Assembly (NCBI RefSeq): GCF_014595885.1
Contig: NZ_JABUKC010000003.1
Coordinates: 434,001-498,000 of the forward strand
Origin: Microcella alkalica
GTDB taxonomy: Bacteria > Actinomycetota > Actinomycetes > Actinomycetales > Microbacteriaceae
DNA length: 64,000 nucleotides
Direction: 5' to 3'
The notes under the pieces: generated by a model
Seen by the model: only the letters and a program-made list of their open reading frames with translations
The model's database searches: none
Told to the model about the DNA's origin: nothing
Program-made: the position numbers and the translations under genes
Part shown: positions 54,208 to 62,054 of the stretch, piece after piece
Layout: every line of letters begins with the position of its first letter
How positions within the stretch are numbered: position 1 is the stretch's first letter

Positions 54208-54434
54208 TGGCCATCGTCATCTCGATCGATCGCCTGCTGACCGAGCGGGGGATGTCCGTGGGCGCCTTCGCCGACGCGATCGGCATCACGCCGGCGAACG
54301 TCGCGGTGCTGAAGAACGGCCGCGCGAAGGCGGTGCGCTTCACGACCCTCGACGCGATCTGCCGGGTGCTCGACTGCCAGCCGGGCGACCTGCTGCAGTG
54401 GGTGCCCGACGACGGGGGCTCGCCGAGCGCCTGA
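54207..54434 (+). CDS. XRE-family transcriptional regulator (YozG-like)
   Basis: 75 residues, essentially one helix-turn-helix: LLTERGMSVGAFADAIGITP then NVAVLKNGRAKAVRFTTLDA, ending CRVLDCQPGDLLQWVPD. Very short members of this type regulate the adjacent membrane-protein gene. The two TATCGA-N3-TCGATA sites at the operon promoter are its natural targets, so autoregulation is inferred. Confidence 0.92.
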   Translation: MAIVISIDRLLTERGMSVGAFADAIGITPANVAVLKNGRAKAVRFTTLDAICRVLDCQPGDLLQWVPDDGGSPSA

Positions 54435-54483
54435 GCCTTCGGCCGCCCAGAGCGCTCCAAGGGCGGCCGCCGAGACTGGAGGC

Positions 54484-54864
54484 ATGAGCGCCGAGACCCC
54501 CGAGCCGCGCATCCTGCGCCCCGGCGACCCCGGGTACGACGCGGCCGCGCACGCCCGCCCCACGACGCCCGCCCGCTCGGCGGCTCGCGCGGCCCGCGAG
54601 GCGATCCGCCGCAACCCGCGCCTCGATTCGGCCTACCGCACGGGCGTGAAGGTCGTCGGCGGCACGACGGTCGGCCTCGGCATCGTGCTCATGCCGCTGC
54701 CCGGCCCCGGGGCGCTCATCGCCCTCGGCGGCCTCGCGATCCTCGGCACCGAGAACGAGCGCGCACGTCGCCTCAATCAGCGCGGCGTCGCCCTGGCGAA
54801 GCGGGCGGCGGATGCGGCGCGCGCCCGCCGCGAGGCGCGTCGCCAGCCCGGCCCGTCCGTCTGA
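54484..54864 (+). CDS. PGPGW-domain (TIGR02611-like) membrane protein
   Basis: 126 residues. A charged N-terminus with a helix EAIRRNPRLDSAYRTGVKVV leads to a hydrophobic hairpin (about 56-85) containing the PLPGPG motif. The trailing third is basic and helical. Family function unknown; a membrane hairpin protein. Starts 49 bp after the XRE gene. Confidence 0.8.
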   Translation: MSAETPEPRILRPGDPGYDAAAHARPTTPARSAARAAREAIRRNPRLDSAYRTGVKVVGGTTVGLGIVLMPLPGPGALIALGGLAILGTENERARRLNQRGVALAKRAADAARARREARRQPGPSV

Positions 54865-54923
54865 CCCCACGGACGACGCCGCGACGGCGCTGAGTCGCAC
54901 GGCCCGCCCGGCCGCCCGCGGCG

Positions 54924-54929
54924 TAGCGT
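54924..54929 (+). promoter_or_regulatory. -10 box, leaderless promoter of the LLM oxidoreductase gene
   Basis: TAGCGT, 7 nt before the ATG at 54937. Confidence 0.65.
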
Positions 54930-54936
54930 GGGCGTC

Positions 54937-55929
54937 ATGCGATTCGGACTCTTCATTCCCCAGGGCTGGCGCCACGACCTCGTCGACATCGAGCCGAACG
55001 ACCAGTGGGCGGTGATGAAGCGCCTGGCGCAGCACGCCGACGCCGGGCCGTGGGAATCCATTTGGGTCTACGACCACTTCCACACCGTGCCGGTACCGAG
55101 CGACGAGGCGACGCACGAGGCGTGGACGCTCATGTCGGCCTTCGGCGCCGTGACCGAACGCGTGCGCCTCGGCCAGATGTGCACGTGCATGGGCTACCGC
55201 AACCCCGCGTATCTCGCCAAAGTCGCCGCGACGGTCGACCACGTCTCGGGCGGGCGCGTCGAGATGGGCATCGGCGGCGGCTGGTACGAGCACGAGTGGA
55301 ACGCGTACGGCTACGGCTTCCCCGAGATCGGCGACCGCCTGCGCATGCTCGACGAGGGCGTGCAGATCATGCGGCAGGCCTGGTCGGAGGGGCGCGCGAC
55401 GCTCGACGGCCGCTACTACCAGGTCGATGGCGCGATCGTGCGTCCGCTGCCGGTGCAGGAGGGAGGCATCCCCCTGTGGATCGCCGGCGGAGGCGAGAAG
55501 GTGACGCTGCGCATCGCGGCGCAGTACGGCCAGTACACGAACTTCGCCGGCGACCCGGAGGAGTTCACGCGCAAGAGCGAGATCCTGCGCGGGCACTGCG
55601 AGCGGCTCGGCACGAGCTTCGAGGCGATCACGCGCTCGTCGAACTTCAACACGGTCGTGGGCCGCGACGAGGCTGAGGTCGCCGACCGCATCGCCGCGAT
55701 CGAGGCGCGCCTGACGCGCTACATCGGCGAGGAGCGCGCGACGAAGGCCGTCGCCGACCTGCGCAGCGGCGCGGGGCTCGCGGGCACGCCCGAGCAGATC
55801 GTCGAGAAGCTGCGGGGGCTCGAGAAGCTGGGCATGACGTACGCGATCACGTACTTCGCCGAGGCGGCGTACGACACGAGCGGCATCGAGCTGTTCGAGC
55901 GCGAGGTCATGCCGGCCCTCGTCGACTGA
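54937..55929 (+). CDS. LLM-class F420-dependent oxidoreductase
   Basis: 330 residues, a luciferase-like barrel. RFGLFIPQGW at the N-terminus, WESIWVYDHFHTVP, RLGQMCTCMGYRNPAYLAK, VDHVSGGRVEMGIGGGWYEH and IPLWIAGGGEKVTLRI are the flavin- or F420-binding blocks of this class. Cofactor F420 is usual in actinobacteria; the substrate is unknown. The ATG at 54937 is set by the leaderless promoter, three codons inside the longest frame. Confidence 0.9.
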   Translation: MRFGLFIPQGWRHDLVDIEPNDQWAVMKRLAQHADAGPWESIWVYDHFHTVPVPSDEATHEAWTLMSAFGAVTERVRLGQMCTCMGYRNPAYLAKVAATVDHVSGGRVEMGIGGGWYEHEWNAYGYGFPEIGDRLRMLDEGVQIMRQAWSEGRATLDGRYYQVDGAIVRPLPVQEGGIPLWIAGGGEKVTLRIAAQYGQYTNFAGDPEEFTRKSEILRGHCERLGTSFEAITRSSNFNTVVGRDEAEVADRIAAIEARLTRYIGEERATKAVADLRSGAGLAGTPEQIVEKLRGLEKLGMTYAITYFAEAAYDTSGIELFEREVMPALVD

Positions 55930-55938
55930 GCGGCGGAT

Positions 55939-55969
55939 GCTCGGCGCGCGCCGCGACCGCGCGCCGAGC
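55939..55969 (+). terminator. Terminator of the LLM gene
   Basis: GCTCGGCGCGCG (55939-55950) pairs with CGCGCGCCGAGC (55958-55969), 12 bp with a seven-base loop. It overlaps a GGATGCTCGG motif that recurs after other genes. Confidence 0.75.
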
Positions 55970-56153
55970 CGCACCGCCCGAGGCCGCGCCCGGCCCCACC
56001 GCGCGAGGCCACACCGCGCGAGGCCGCGCCGAGCCGAGCCACGACCGGGCCGCGACGCGCCAAGTCGCCACGCGGCGCGCTCACACCGCGCCGCGCCGCC
56101 CCTGACATCACCGCGCCGAGCCCAGCCGCAATCGCCGACATGCTCGCTCTCGC

Positions 56154-56218
56154 CAGACTCTGCGAACTTCGGAAGATCGTGAACACGGTTCGCGAAGTTC
56201 CGCGTTTCGCAGAGTCTG
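56154..56218. repeat. Palindrome C
   Basis: CAGACTCTGCGAA (56154-56166) is the reverse complement of TTCGCAGAGTCTG (56206-56218). A second pair, GAACTTCG (56164-56171) and CGAAGTTC (56193-56200), lies inside. Overall shape resembles elements A and B but the sequence is different. Confidence 0.85.
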
Positions 56219-56362
56219 CGGGACGGTGAACGGCTCAGCTGGGTGGGACCGCAGTGCAGATCAGACGGGGACAGCCAGGACGTTGCATCGCAGCGGGCTT
56301 GGTGCGACCGTCGGGGCGCTACTGGCAAGGTGCGGCACGGCTCGCGCGACCGCGCCGGTCGG

Positions 56363-56434
56363 TTGGCGGGCTGGCGGGCTGGCGGGCTGGCGGGCTGGCG
56401 GGCTGGCGGGCTGGCGGGCTGGCGGGCTGGCGCA
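56363..56434. repeat. 8-bp tandem array (CTGGCGGG)
   Basis: Seven perfect copies of CTGGCGGG (56371-56426), flanked by the variants TTGGCGGG before and CTGGCGCA after. Eight is not a multiple of three and the array is not in a gene. A candidate variable-number repeat. Confidence 0.92.
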
Positions 56435-56501
56435 GGCTTGCAGAACTCCGGCGCGGGTGAACGCTGCTCGCCTGATCCGGAGTTCTGCAAGCCTGCGCCA
56501 G
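56427..56501. repeat. Perfect 25-bp inverted repeat D
   Basis: Bases 56427-56451 (starting CTGGCGCAGGCTTGC) are the exact reverse complement of 56477-56501, with a 25-base loop. It begins on the last unit of the 8-bp tandem array. Confidence 0.95.
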
Positions 56502-56636
56502 ACGCCCGATCCCCGATCCCCGATGCCCCTGGGCCGAAGCGGGGTGCGGCGAGCGCCGATGAGCATCGCCAACCGGCTCGGCCTCGTCGTCGCTCGGCGA
56601 TAGGGTTGCCCTCCCCCTGAGCAGCGAGGAGCACCC

Positions 56637-57332
56637 GTGACCCCGACGACCCTCGGCGAGGCCGCCCTCGCCGGCATCCTCGCCGGCTACGCGATCGCGA
56701 TCCCGGTCGGCGCGATCGCCGCGCTGCTCATCACCCTCGGCGCCCAGCACGGGGCGCGCACCGCCGCGGGCGGCGCGCTCGGCGCCGCGACCGTCGACGG
56801 CGTCTACGCCACCGTCGCCGTCGTCGCCGGCGCCGCCGTCGCGCCGCTCATCGCGCTCATCGAGGAGCCGCTGCGCTGGATCTCCGTCGCCGTGCTCGTC
56901 GTGCTCGCCATCATGATCGCGCTGCCCGGCCTGCGGCGCGCCCGCACGCCGGCGACCCCGCCGCCCGGCGACGCGGATGCGCGGCTCGCCGCCCCCGCGC
57001 CCGCCCCCGGCACCACGACCCGCACGCGCCGCACCCCCGCCCTGCGGCTCTTCCTCACCGTCGGCGGCCTCACGCTCGTGAACCCCGTGACCGTCGTCTA
57101 CTTCGCCGCGCTCGTGGGCAGCTCGACCCTCGCCGCGGACGCCGGCTGGGGCGCACGCGCCGTCTTCGTCCTCGCCGCCTTCGCCGCATCCCTCAGCTGG
57201 CAGCTGCTGCTCACGACCGCCGGCGCGCTCGTCGGCCGCGCGCTCACCGGCCCCGTCGGCGCGCGCGTCACCGCGCTCCTCGGCGGAGCGCTCATCCTCG
57301 TGCTCGCCGTGCGCGCCGCCCTCGGAGCCTGA
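56637..57332 (+). CDS. LysE-family amino-acid exporter
   Basis: 231 residues, six predicted helices. The conserved N-terminal GYAIAIPVGAIAALLI (with the PxGP-like PVGA) and GGALGAATVDGVYA, and the later LTLVNPVTVVYFAALV, match LysE/RhtB exporters. A Pro/Ala/Thr-rich loop (about 98-135) is longer than usual. GAGGAG precedes the GTG. It ends 10 bp from the convergent sugar permease. Confidence 0.88.
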   Translation: MTPTTLGEAALAGILAGYAIAIPVGAIAALLITLGAQHGARTAAGGALGAATVDGVYATVAVVAGAAVAPLIALIEEPLRWISVAVLVVLAIMIALPGLRRARTPATPPPGDADARLAAPAPAPGTTTRTRRTPALRLFLTVGGLTLVNPVTVVYFAALVGSSTLAADAGWGARAVFVLAAFAASLSWQLLLTTAGALVGRALTGPVGARVTALLGGALILVLAVRAALGA

Positions 57333-57342
57333 GAGCGGCCGC

Positions 57343-58287
57343 CTAGCCCTTCATGCCCGTCGTCGCGATGCCGTCGACGAAGTGGCGCTGTCCGACGAAG
57401 AACAGGATGATCATCGGCAGCGTCGTGATGACCGAGGCCGTGATGATGATCTCCCAGTTCCAGTTGCCGCCGAAGCCGAACTGGTCGACGAGCGCCTTCA
57501 GCCCGCGCGGGATCGTGAACGTCTCACTGTCGCGCAGGTAGATGAGCGGCGTCATCAGATCCGTCCACGCCGCCTGCGCCTCGAACAGCAGCGCGATGAT
57601 GAACGCTGGCTTCGCCAGCGGCAGCGCGATGGACCAGAACAGCCTGACGTTGCCGGCGCCGTCGATCCGCGCCGCCTCGAACACGTCGCGCGGCAGGCCG
57701 AGGAAGAACTGCCGCAGCAGGAACACGTAGAACGCGCTGCCGAACAGGTTGCCCGCCCACAGCGGCACGAGCGTCCCGGTCATGCCGAGCGCGTTCCAGA
57801 TGAGAAAGGTCGGGATCATCGTCACCGCACCGGGCAGCATCATCGTCGCGAGCACGAACCCGAACAGCACGCCGCGACCCTTGAACCGGAAGTACGCGAA
57901 CCCCCACGCGACCATCGCGCTCGACATCGCCACCGTCACCGCGGCGAGCACCGTCACGATCACCGTGTTCATGAGCCACACCGCGAGCGGCGCCTCGAGC
58001 CACACGTCGATGTAGTTCTGGGGGGTGAACGTCTGCGGGATCAGCCGGTTGTCGAACACCTCGCCGCGCGGCTTGAACGACGCCGCCACGAGCCACGCGA
58101 ACGGGTACATGAACAGCAGGCTGAGGGCGATGAGGGCGGCCCGATTGAGGATGCGCCCCACCTGCCGCCGCCGCCGGTGGTTGCGCGGGCGCGGAGCGCG
58201 CGCGACCTCGGCGCGGGCATCCGCCGCCTGATCACGGATGCCCGTGGCCGTCGTCAGACCGAGCGCGCCGGCCGCCTGCGTGGTCAC
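57343..58287 (-). CDS. Sugar ABC transporter permease (MalG type)
   Basis: 314 residues, six helices after a charged N-terminus of about 55 residues. The EAA loop EAARIDGAGNVRLFWSIALP (coupling to the ATPase) is intact. The C-terminus IATTGMKG is typical for MalG-like members. The GTG at 58287 overlaps the stop of the partner permease. The longer open frame to 59391 is a shadow of that partner. Last gene of the importer operon. Confidence 0.93.
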   Translation of the reverse strand: MTTQAAGALGLTTATGIRDQAADARAEVARAPRPRNHRRRRQVGRILNRAALIALSLLFMYPFAWLVAASFKPRGEVFDNRLIPQTFTPQNYIDVWLEAPLAVWLMNTVIVTVLAAVTVAMSSAMVAWGFAYFRFKGRGVLFGFVLATMMLPGAVTMIPTFLIWNALGMTGTLVPLWAGNLFGSAFYVFLLRQFFLGLPRDVFEAARIDGAGNVRLFWSIALPLAKPAFIIALLFEAQAAWTDLMTPLIYLRDSETFTIPRGLKALVDQFGFGGNWNWEIIITASVITTLPMIILFFVGQRHFVDGIATTGMKG

Positions 58288-59303
58288 TTCTGGCCACCCT
58301 CGTAGTAGACCAGGCGCTTCGAGACGACGAACTGGATCGCCGTGACGACCATGATCACGAGGAACAGCACCCACGCGAGCGCGGAGGCGTACCCCATGTT
58401 GAAGAACTCGAAGGCCTGCCGGAACAGGTAGATGACGTAGAACAGCGCCGCATCCGACTGGAACGAATCGCCGCCGGCGCCGAAGAACGCCGTGTACGCC
58501 TCGGTGAAGGTCTGGAACCCGGCGATCGTGTTGACGACGGCGAGGAAGAACAGCGCGGGGCTGATCATCGGCAGCGTGATGCGCGTGGTCTGCTGCCACA
58601 GGTTCGCGCCGTCGATCGTCGCCGACTCGGTCAGCTCGCGCGGCACGTTCTGCAGCGCCGCGAGCAGGATGATCACGGCCGAGCCGATCGACCACAGGCT
58701 CATGAGCACGAGGCCCGGCTTCACCCACGCCGGGTCGGTCGTCCAGTACGGGCCCTGGATGCCGATCGAGCCGAGCGCCTCGTTGATGAGGCCGTCCTGC
58801 CCGTTGAACAGCAGCAGGAACAGCACGCCCACCGCGACCGCGGGCGTCATCTTCGGCAGGAAGAACAGCGTGCGGAAGAAGCCCGCCGACCGCCCCGCCC
58901 GCTGCAGCAGCATCGCCAGCACGAGCGCGACGCCGATGTGCGACGGCACGTACAGCGCCGTGTAGATGAGCGTGTTGAGCAGCGACTGCCCCACGCGCGG
59001 GTCGTCGACGAGGCGCTCGTAGTTCTCGAAGCCGGTCAGCTGCGCGGGGCTGATGCCGTCGTAGTCGGTGAACGACAGGTAGAGGCTGTAGCCGATCGGC
59101 CACGCGGTGAAGATCGCGAAGCCGATGAGCCACGGCGAGATAAAGCCGAGCGCCGCGAGCGTGTTGCGGCGGGACGCCCGGCGCCGGGCCGCGGAGGGCG
59201 GCGGCATCGTGCGGCCGCCCTCCCCGCGCGCGACCTCGCGGTCGAGCGCGGCTGGCACCGCGGCGGGCTCCGCACCCGGGGGGATGCGCTGGGTGGTGGT
59301 CAT
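58284..59303 (-). CDS. Sugar ABC transporter permease (MalF/UgpA type)
   Basis: 339 residues. N-terminal basic region, then six helices beginning GFISPWLIGFAIFTAWPIGY. The EAA-type loop reads ESATIDGANLWQQTTRITLP. Starts 14 bp after the binding-protein gene and overlaps the MalG-type gene, so the three form one operon. No ATPase is encoded; carbohydrate importers in actinobacteria often share a common one (MsiK-like). Confidence 0.93.
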   Translation of the reverse strand: MTTTQRIPPGAEPAAVPAALDREVARGEGGRTMPPPSAARRRASRRNTLAALGFISPWLIGFAIFTAWPIGYSLYLSFTDYDGISPAQLTGFENYERLVDDPRVGQSLLNTLIYTALYVPSHIGVALVLAMLLQRAGRSAGFFRTLFFLPKMTPAVAVGVLFLLLFNGQDGLINEALGSIGIQGPYWTTDPAWVKPGLVLMSLWSIGSAVIILLAALQNVPRELTESATIDGANLWQQTTRITLPMISPALFFLAVVNTIAGFQTFTEAYTAFFGAGGDSFQSDAALFYVIYLFRQAFEFFNMGYASALAWVLFLVIMVVTAIQFVVSKRLVYYEGGQK

Positions 59304-59317
59304 CGCTGGGCCTCGGG

Positions 59318-60706
59318 CTACTCGGCGTCGGCCTCGGCCCAGGCCTCGTCGAGCGCGGCCTGCGCCTCCTCCTGGGCGGTGGCGAGAGCATCCGCCGGCT
59401 CGGCGTCGCCGGCGAGCACGCCGTTGATCGCGTCCGTCCAGATGCGCGTGAACTCGGCGTCGGCCGGGTTGGCCGGCATCGACACGGCGGCCTCGTTCGC
59501 CTCGTACATCGCGTCGATGCCCGCCTGCCACGGCTCGTCGGCGTCGGAGAGCAGACCGCGGATCTCCTCGTCGGCCCGCGTGTTGCCGGTCAGCACCCCC
59601 GTGAAGACGCCGCCCTCGCTCTCGCGGGCCTCCTTGCGCGCCTCGGCCGCCTCGACCCACGTGTCGACCTGCGTCATCGTGGTGGCGTAGCGGCAGGCGG
59701 CCGTGCCGTTGTCGGTGCCCGCGGGCACCGCCCAGGCCTGACCCCCGGCGAACGCGATCGGCTCGCCCTCGGGCGTGCGCACGGCGTCGAACGCGAGCGG
59801 GGCATCCGGGCTCACGTCGTTGAGCACGTTGAGGTACCACTGCTCCATCGGCATCGCACCGAGCTCGCCTGCGGCGAACTGGTTGCCCTCGCCGAAGAAG
59901 TCGGCCGAGTCGCGGAACGCCTTCACGGCCGAGAAGCCGCCCTGCGACTCGTAGATGCCGACCGCCCATTCGAGCGCCTCGACCGCGGCCGGGTCGTCGA
60001 GGTTGGCGGTGCGGCCGTCCTCCGACAGCAGGTCGACGCCGCGGGCCTTCGCCCACAGCGGGAAGAACTCGGGCAGCTTGCTGTCGACGCCGATGACCTG
60101 CAGGTCGTCGCCCGAGCGCTGCACGAGCGCCTCCGCCGCGGCGCTCATCGCCTCCGGGTCGGAGCCGTTGACGTCGTCGATCGAGACGCCGGCCGCGTCG
60201 AGCAGCTCGCTGTTGGCCATCGTCAGCTGCACCTGGTTGAACTCGGGGATGCCGTAGATCTCGTCGTCGAAGGTGACCTGCGCGAGCGCCTCCTCGCGGT
60301 ACTGCTCGGTGTCGACGCTCTCGCCGTCGACGCAGTCGGTGAGCGGCACGATCGCGCCGCGCGCGGCGAGCGAGCCGATCTGGGCGCGGCTGGCGTAGAT
60401 GAGGTCGGGGGCGTCGCCCGCGGCGACCGCCGACAGGAACTGCTGGATGTCGAGCCCGCCCTCGACGAGCGTGACGTCGACCTCCGGGCCGAGGGCCTCG
60501 AGCGCGCGCTCGTGCCGCACCTCGGCGATCTCGTCGCCCAGGCCGAAGCCGACGATCTCGAGCTCGCCCGTCAGATTTGACTCGCCGCCGTACCAGGCCT
60601 GGCCATCGCCGGGGCCGTTCTGGGCGCCGCCGTTGGCGCAGGCGCCGAGCGTCAGGGCGGTGGCGGCGGCGAGCGCCGTCATGGGTAGCAGTCGTCGTGC
60701 GGTCAT
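59318..60706 (-). CDS. Sugar ABC transporter substrate-binding lipoprotein
   Basis: 462 residues. Lipoprotein signal peptide with lipobox LGAC (Cys23). The mature protein fits the family 1 extracellular solute-binding proteins: AAGDAPDLIYASRAQIG, PLWAKARGVDLLSEDGRT and FAGGQAWAVPAG are typical. The Glu/Asp-rich C-terminus is unremarkable. The ATG at 60706 has an AGGAGAC site. Sugar specificity cannot be deduced. First gene of the operon, behind a LacI-type operator. Confidence 0.93.
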   Translation of the reverse strand: MTARRLLPMTALAAATALTLGACANGGAQNGPGDGQAWYGGESNLTGELEIVGFGLGDEIAEVRHERALEALGPEVDVTLVEGGLDIQQFLSAVAAGDAPDLIYASRAQIGSLAARGAIVPLTDCVDGESVDTEQYREEALAQVTFDDEIYGIPEFNQVQLTMANSELLDAAGVSIDDVNGSDPEAMSAAAEALVQRSGDDLQVIGVDSKLPEFFPLWAKARGVDLLSEDGRTANLDDPAAVEALEWAVGIYESQGGFSAVKAFRDSADFFGEGNQFAAGELGAMPMEQWYLNVLNDVSPDAPLAFDAVRTPEGEPIAFAGGQAWAVPAGTDNGTAACRYATTMTQVDTWVEAAEARKEARESEGGVFTGVLTGNTRADEEIRGLLSDADEPWQAGIDAMYEANEAAVSMPANPADAEFTRIWTDAINGVLAGDAEPADALATAQEEAQAALDEAWAEADAE

Positions 60707-60734
60707 CGGAGTCTCCTCGTGGCATGCGTCGTGA

Positions 60735-60748
60735 CCCCCGAACGGGGG
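60735..60748. other. Short GC hairpin in the importer 5' leader
   Basis: CCCCC-GAAC-GGGGG, between the promoter and the binding-protein start codon. The same sequence is present at 18199-18212. Confidence 0.45.
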
Positions 60749-60761
60749 ACGAGCGCAGGCG

Positions 60762-60791
60762 ACGCTACGACTGCTTCTCTCGGTGTACCAA
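60762..60791 (-). promoter_or_regulatory. Promoter of the sugar importer operon
   Basis: On the minus strand, -35 TTGGTA (60786-60791) and -10 TAGCGT (60762-60767) with an 18-bp spacer, giving a leader of about 50 nt. Confidence 0.55.
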
Positions 60792-60800
60792 TGGCTTGAC

Positions 60801-60812
60801 AGAAGCGCTTCT
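60801..60812. promoter_or_regulatory. LacI-type operator
   Basis: AGAAGCGCTTCT, a perfect palindrome with central CG, 9 bp upstream of the -35. A further GCTTCT half-site (60773-60778) lies between -35 and -10. No LacI gene is within the window. Confidence 0.7.
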
Positions 60813-60885
60813 CGGCGCTTCACTGCCGCCTCGGTCGGGCTGCAGGGCGGCGATGGAGGATGCCCGCCCCGCGCCCGCGACCGCG

Positions 60886-61938
60886 TCAGGGGCGCAGCAG
60901 CACCTTGATCGCGCGCCGCTCGTCCATGGCCGCGTAGGCCTCGGCGACCTGGTCCAGCGGCAGCTCGAGGTCGAAGACGCGGCCCGGCTCGATCGTGCCG
61001 TCGAGCACGAGCGCGAGCAGCTGCTCGACATAGTTGCGCACGGGTGCGACGCCGCCCGCGACCCCGACGTTCGTGCCGAAGAGGGTGCGGATCGGCAGCT
61101 CCGCTCCGCCGCTCGGCACGCCAACGTAGCCGACGCGGCCGCCGGGGCGGGCCGACCGGATCGCCTGGTCCATCGACTCGGCGGTGCCGACGCACTCGAG
61201 CACGGCATCCGCGCCCAGCCCGTCGGTGAGCGCCCGCACGCGCTCGATTCCCTCATCGCCACGCTCGGTCACGATCTCGTCGGCGCCGAAGACGCGCGCG
61301 AGCTCCTGCCGCTCGGGTGTGCGCGACATCGCGATGATGCGGGCGGCGCCGAGCTGCTTCGCGGCGATGATGGCGCAGAGCCCGACGGCGCCGTCGCCGA
61401 CGACCGCGACGGTCGAGCCCGGGCCGACGCCGGCGGAAACCGCGGCGTGCCAGCCGGTGCCCATGACGTCGCTGAGCGCGAGCAGGTGCGGCACGAGCGC
61501 GTCGTCGACGGGGCCCGGTACGGCGACGAGCGATCCGTCGGCGCTCGGCACGCGCACGAGCTCGCCCTGCGCGCCGTCGGCGAAGTGGCCGTCGCGATCG
61601 TCGCGGCCCCACCAGTTGCCGTTGAGGCACGAGGGGCTCACGCCGTTGCGGCAGTTCGCGCACGTCATGTCGCAGTCGTAGAACGGGGCGATGACGAAGT
61701 CGCCCGGCTTGACCGCGGTGACGTCTTCGCCGACCTGCTCGACGACGCCGACGAACTCGTGGCCGATGCGGCGCGGCTCCTTCGTGTCGGTGATGCCGCG
61801 GTAGGGCCACAGGTCGCTGCCGCACACGCACGCGGCGACGATCCGCACGATCGCATCGCGGCCGGTGCCGCTCAGCTGCGGGTCGGGCACCTGCTCGAGC
61901 CGGATGTCGCGGGGGCCGTGGATCACCGTTGCACGCAT
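60886..61938 (-). CDS. Zinc-dependent alcohol dehydrogenase (MDR family)
   Basis: 350 residues. Catalytic zinc ligands Cys39 and His60-Glu61 (in CVCGSDLW and RIGHEFVG). Structural zinc cysteines 89, 93, 96 and 104. Rossmann motif VAVVGDGAVGLCAIIAAKQL. It oxidises or reduces an alcohol, aldehyde or sugar alcohol with NAD(P). The ATG lies 7 nt from TACGGT, so it is separately transcribed from the importer operon that follows on the same strand. Confidence 0.93.
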   Translation of the reverse strand: MRATVIHGPRDIRLEQVPDPQLSGTGRDAIVRIVAACVCGSDLWPYRGITDTKEPRRIGHEFVGVVEQVGEDVTAVKPGDFVIAPFYDCDMTCANCRNGVSPSCLNGNWWGRDDRDGHFADGAQGELVRVPSADGSLVAVPGPVDDALVPHLLALSDVMGTGWHAAVSAGVGPGSTVAVVGDGAVGLCAIIAAKQLGAARIIAMSRTPERQELARVFGADEIVTERGDEGIERVRALTDGLGADAVLECVGTAESMDQAIRSARPGGRVGYVGVPSGGAELPIRTLFGTNVGVAGGVAPVRNYVEQLLALVLDGTIEPGRVFDLELPLDQVAEAYAAMDERRAIKVLLRP

Positions 61939-61945
61939 GGGGTCG

Positions 61946-61951
61946 ACCGTA
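61946..61951 (-). promoter_or_regulatory. -10 box, leaderless promoter of the alcohol dehydrogenase gene
   Basis: TACGGT on the minus strand, 7 nt before the ATG at 61938. Confidence 0.6.
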
Positions 61952-61997
61952 CCGAGCGGCAGTGAGCGGTCGCTGGGCGCTGCGCGAGACCCGACGA

Positions 61998-62041
61998 GAA
62001 CGGCGGATGCCCGTGGGGCGCACCCCGGGCATCCGCCGTTC
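61998..62041 (-). terminator. Terminator of clpB
   Basis: GAACGGCGGATGCCCG (61998-62013) pairs perfectly with CGGGCATCCGCCGTTC (62026-62041). It lies 14 bp after the clpB stop. Confidence 0.88.
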
Positions 62042-62054
62042 GCGATCGGTCGGC

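Larger units (their letters stand above)
55930..56636. other. 707-bp gene-free repeat-rich region
   Basis: No convincing gene on either strand; open frames here arise from low-complexity GC repeats. It contains a terminator hairpin, a direct repeat of CACCGCGCGAGGCC near 55998-56030, palindrome C, an 8-bp tandem array, a perfect 25-bp inverted repeat, and CCCGATC tandem units after it. A TAGGGT box and GAGGAG site close to 56605-56631 serve the LysE gene. Confidence 0.8.

Noticed and set aside
56371-56426. Tandem units considered as a CRISPR array
   Set aside because: Units are 8 bp with no spacers, and no cas genes are present.
55937-56677. Several overlapping open frames with GLAGWRAGG-type repeats
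   Set aside because: They arise from the 8-bp tandem array, which shifts frame each unit; no start with ribosome site or conserved domain.
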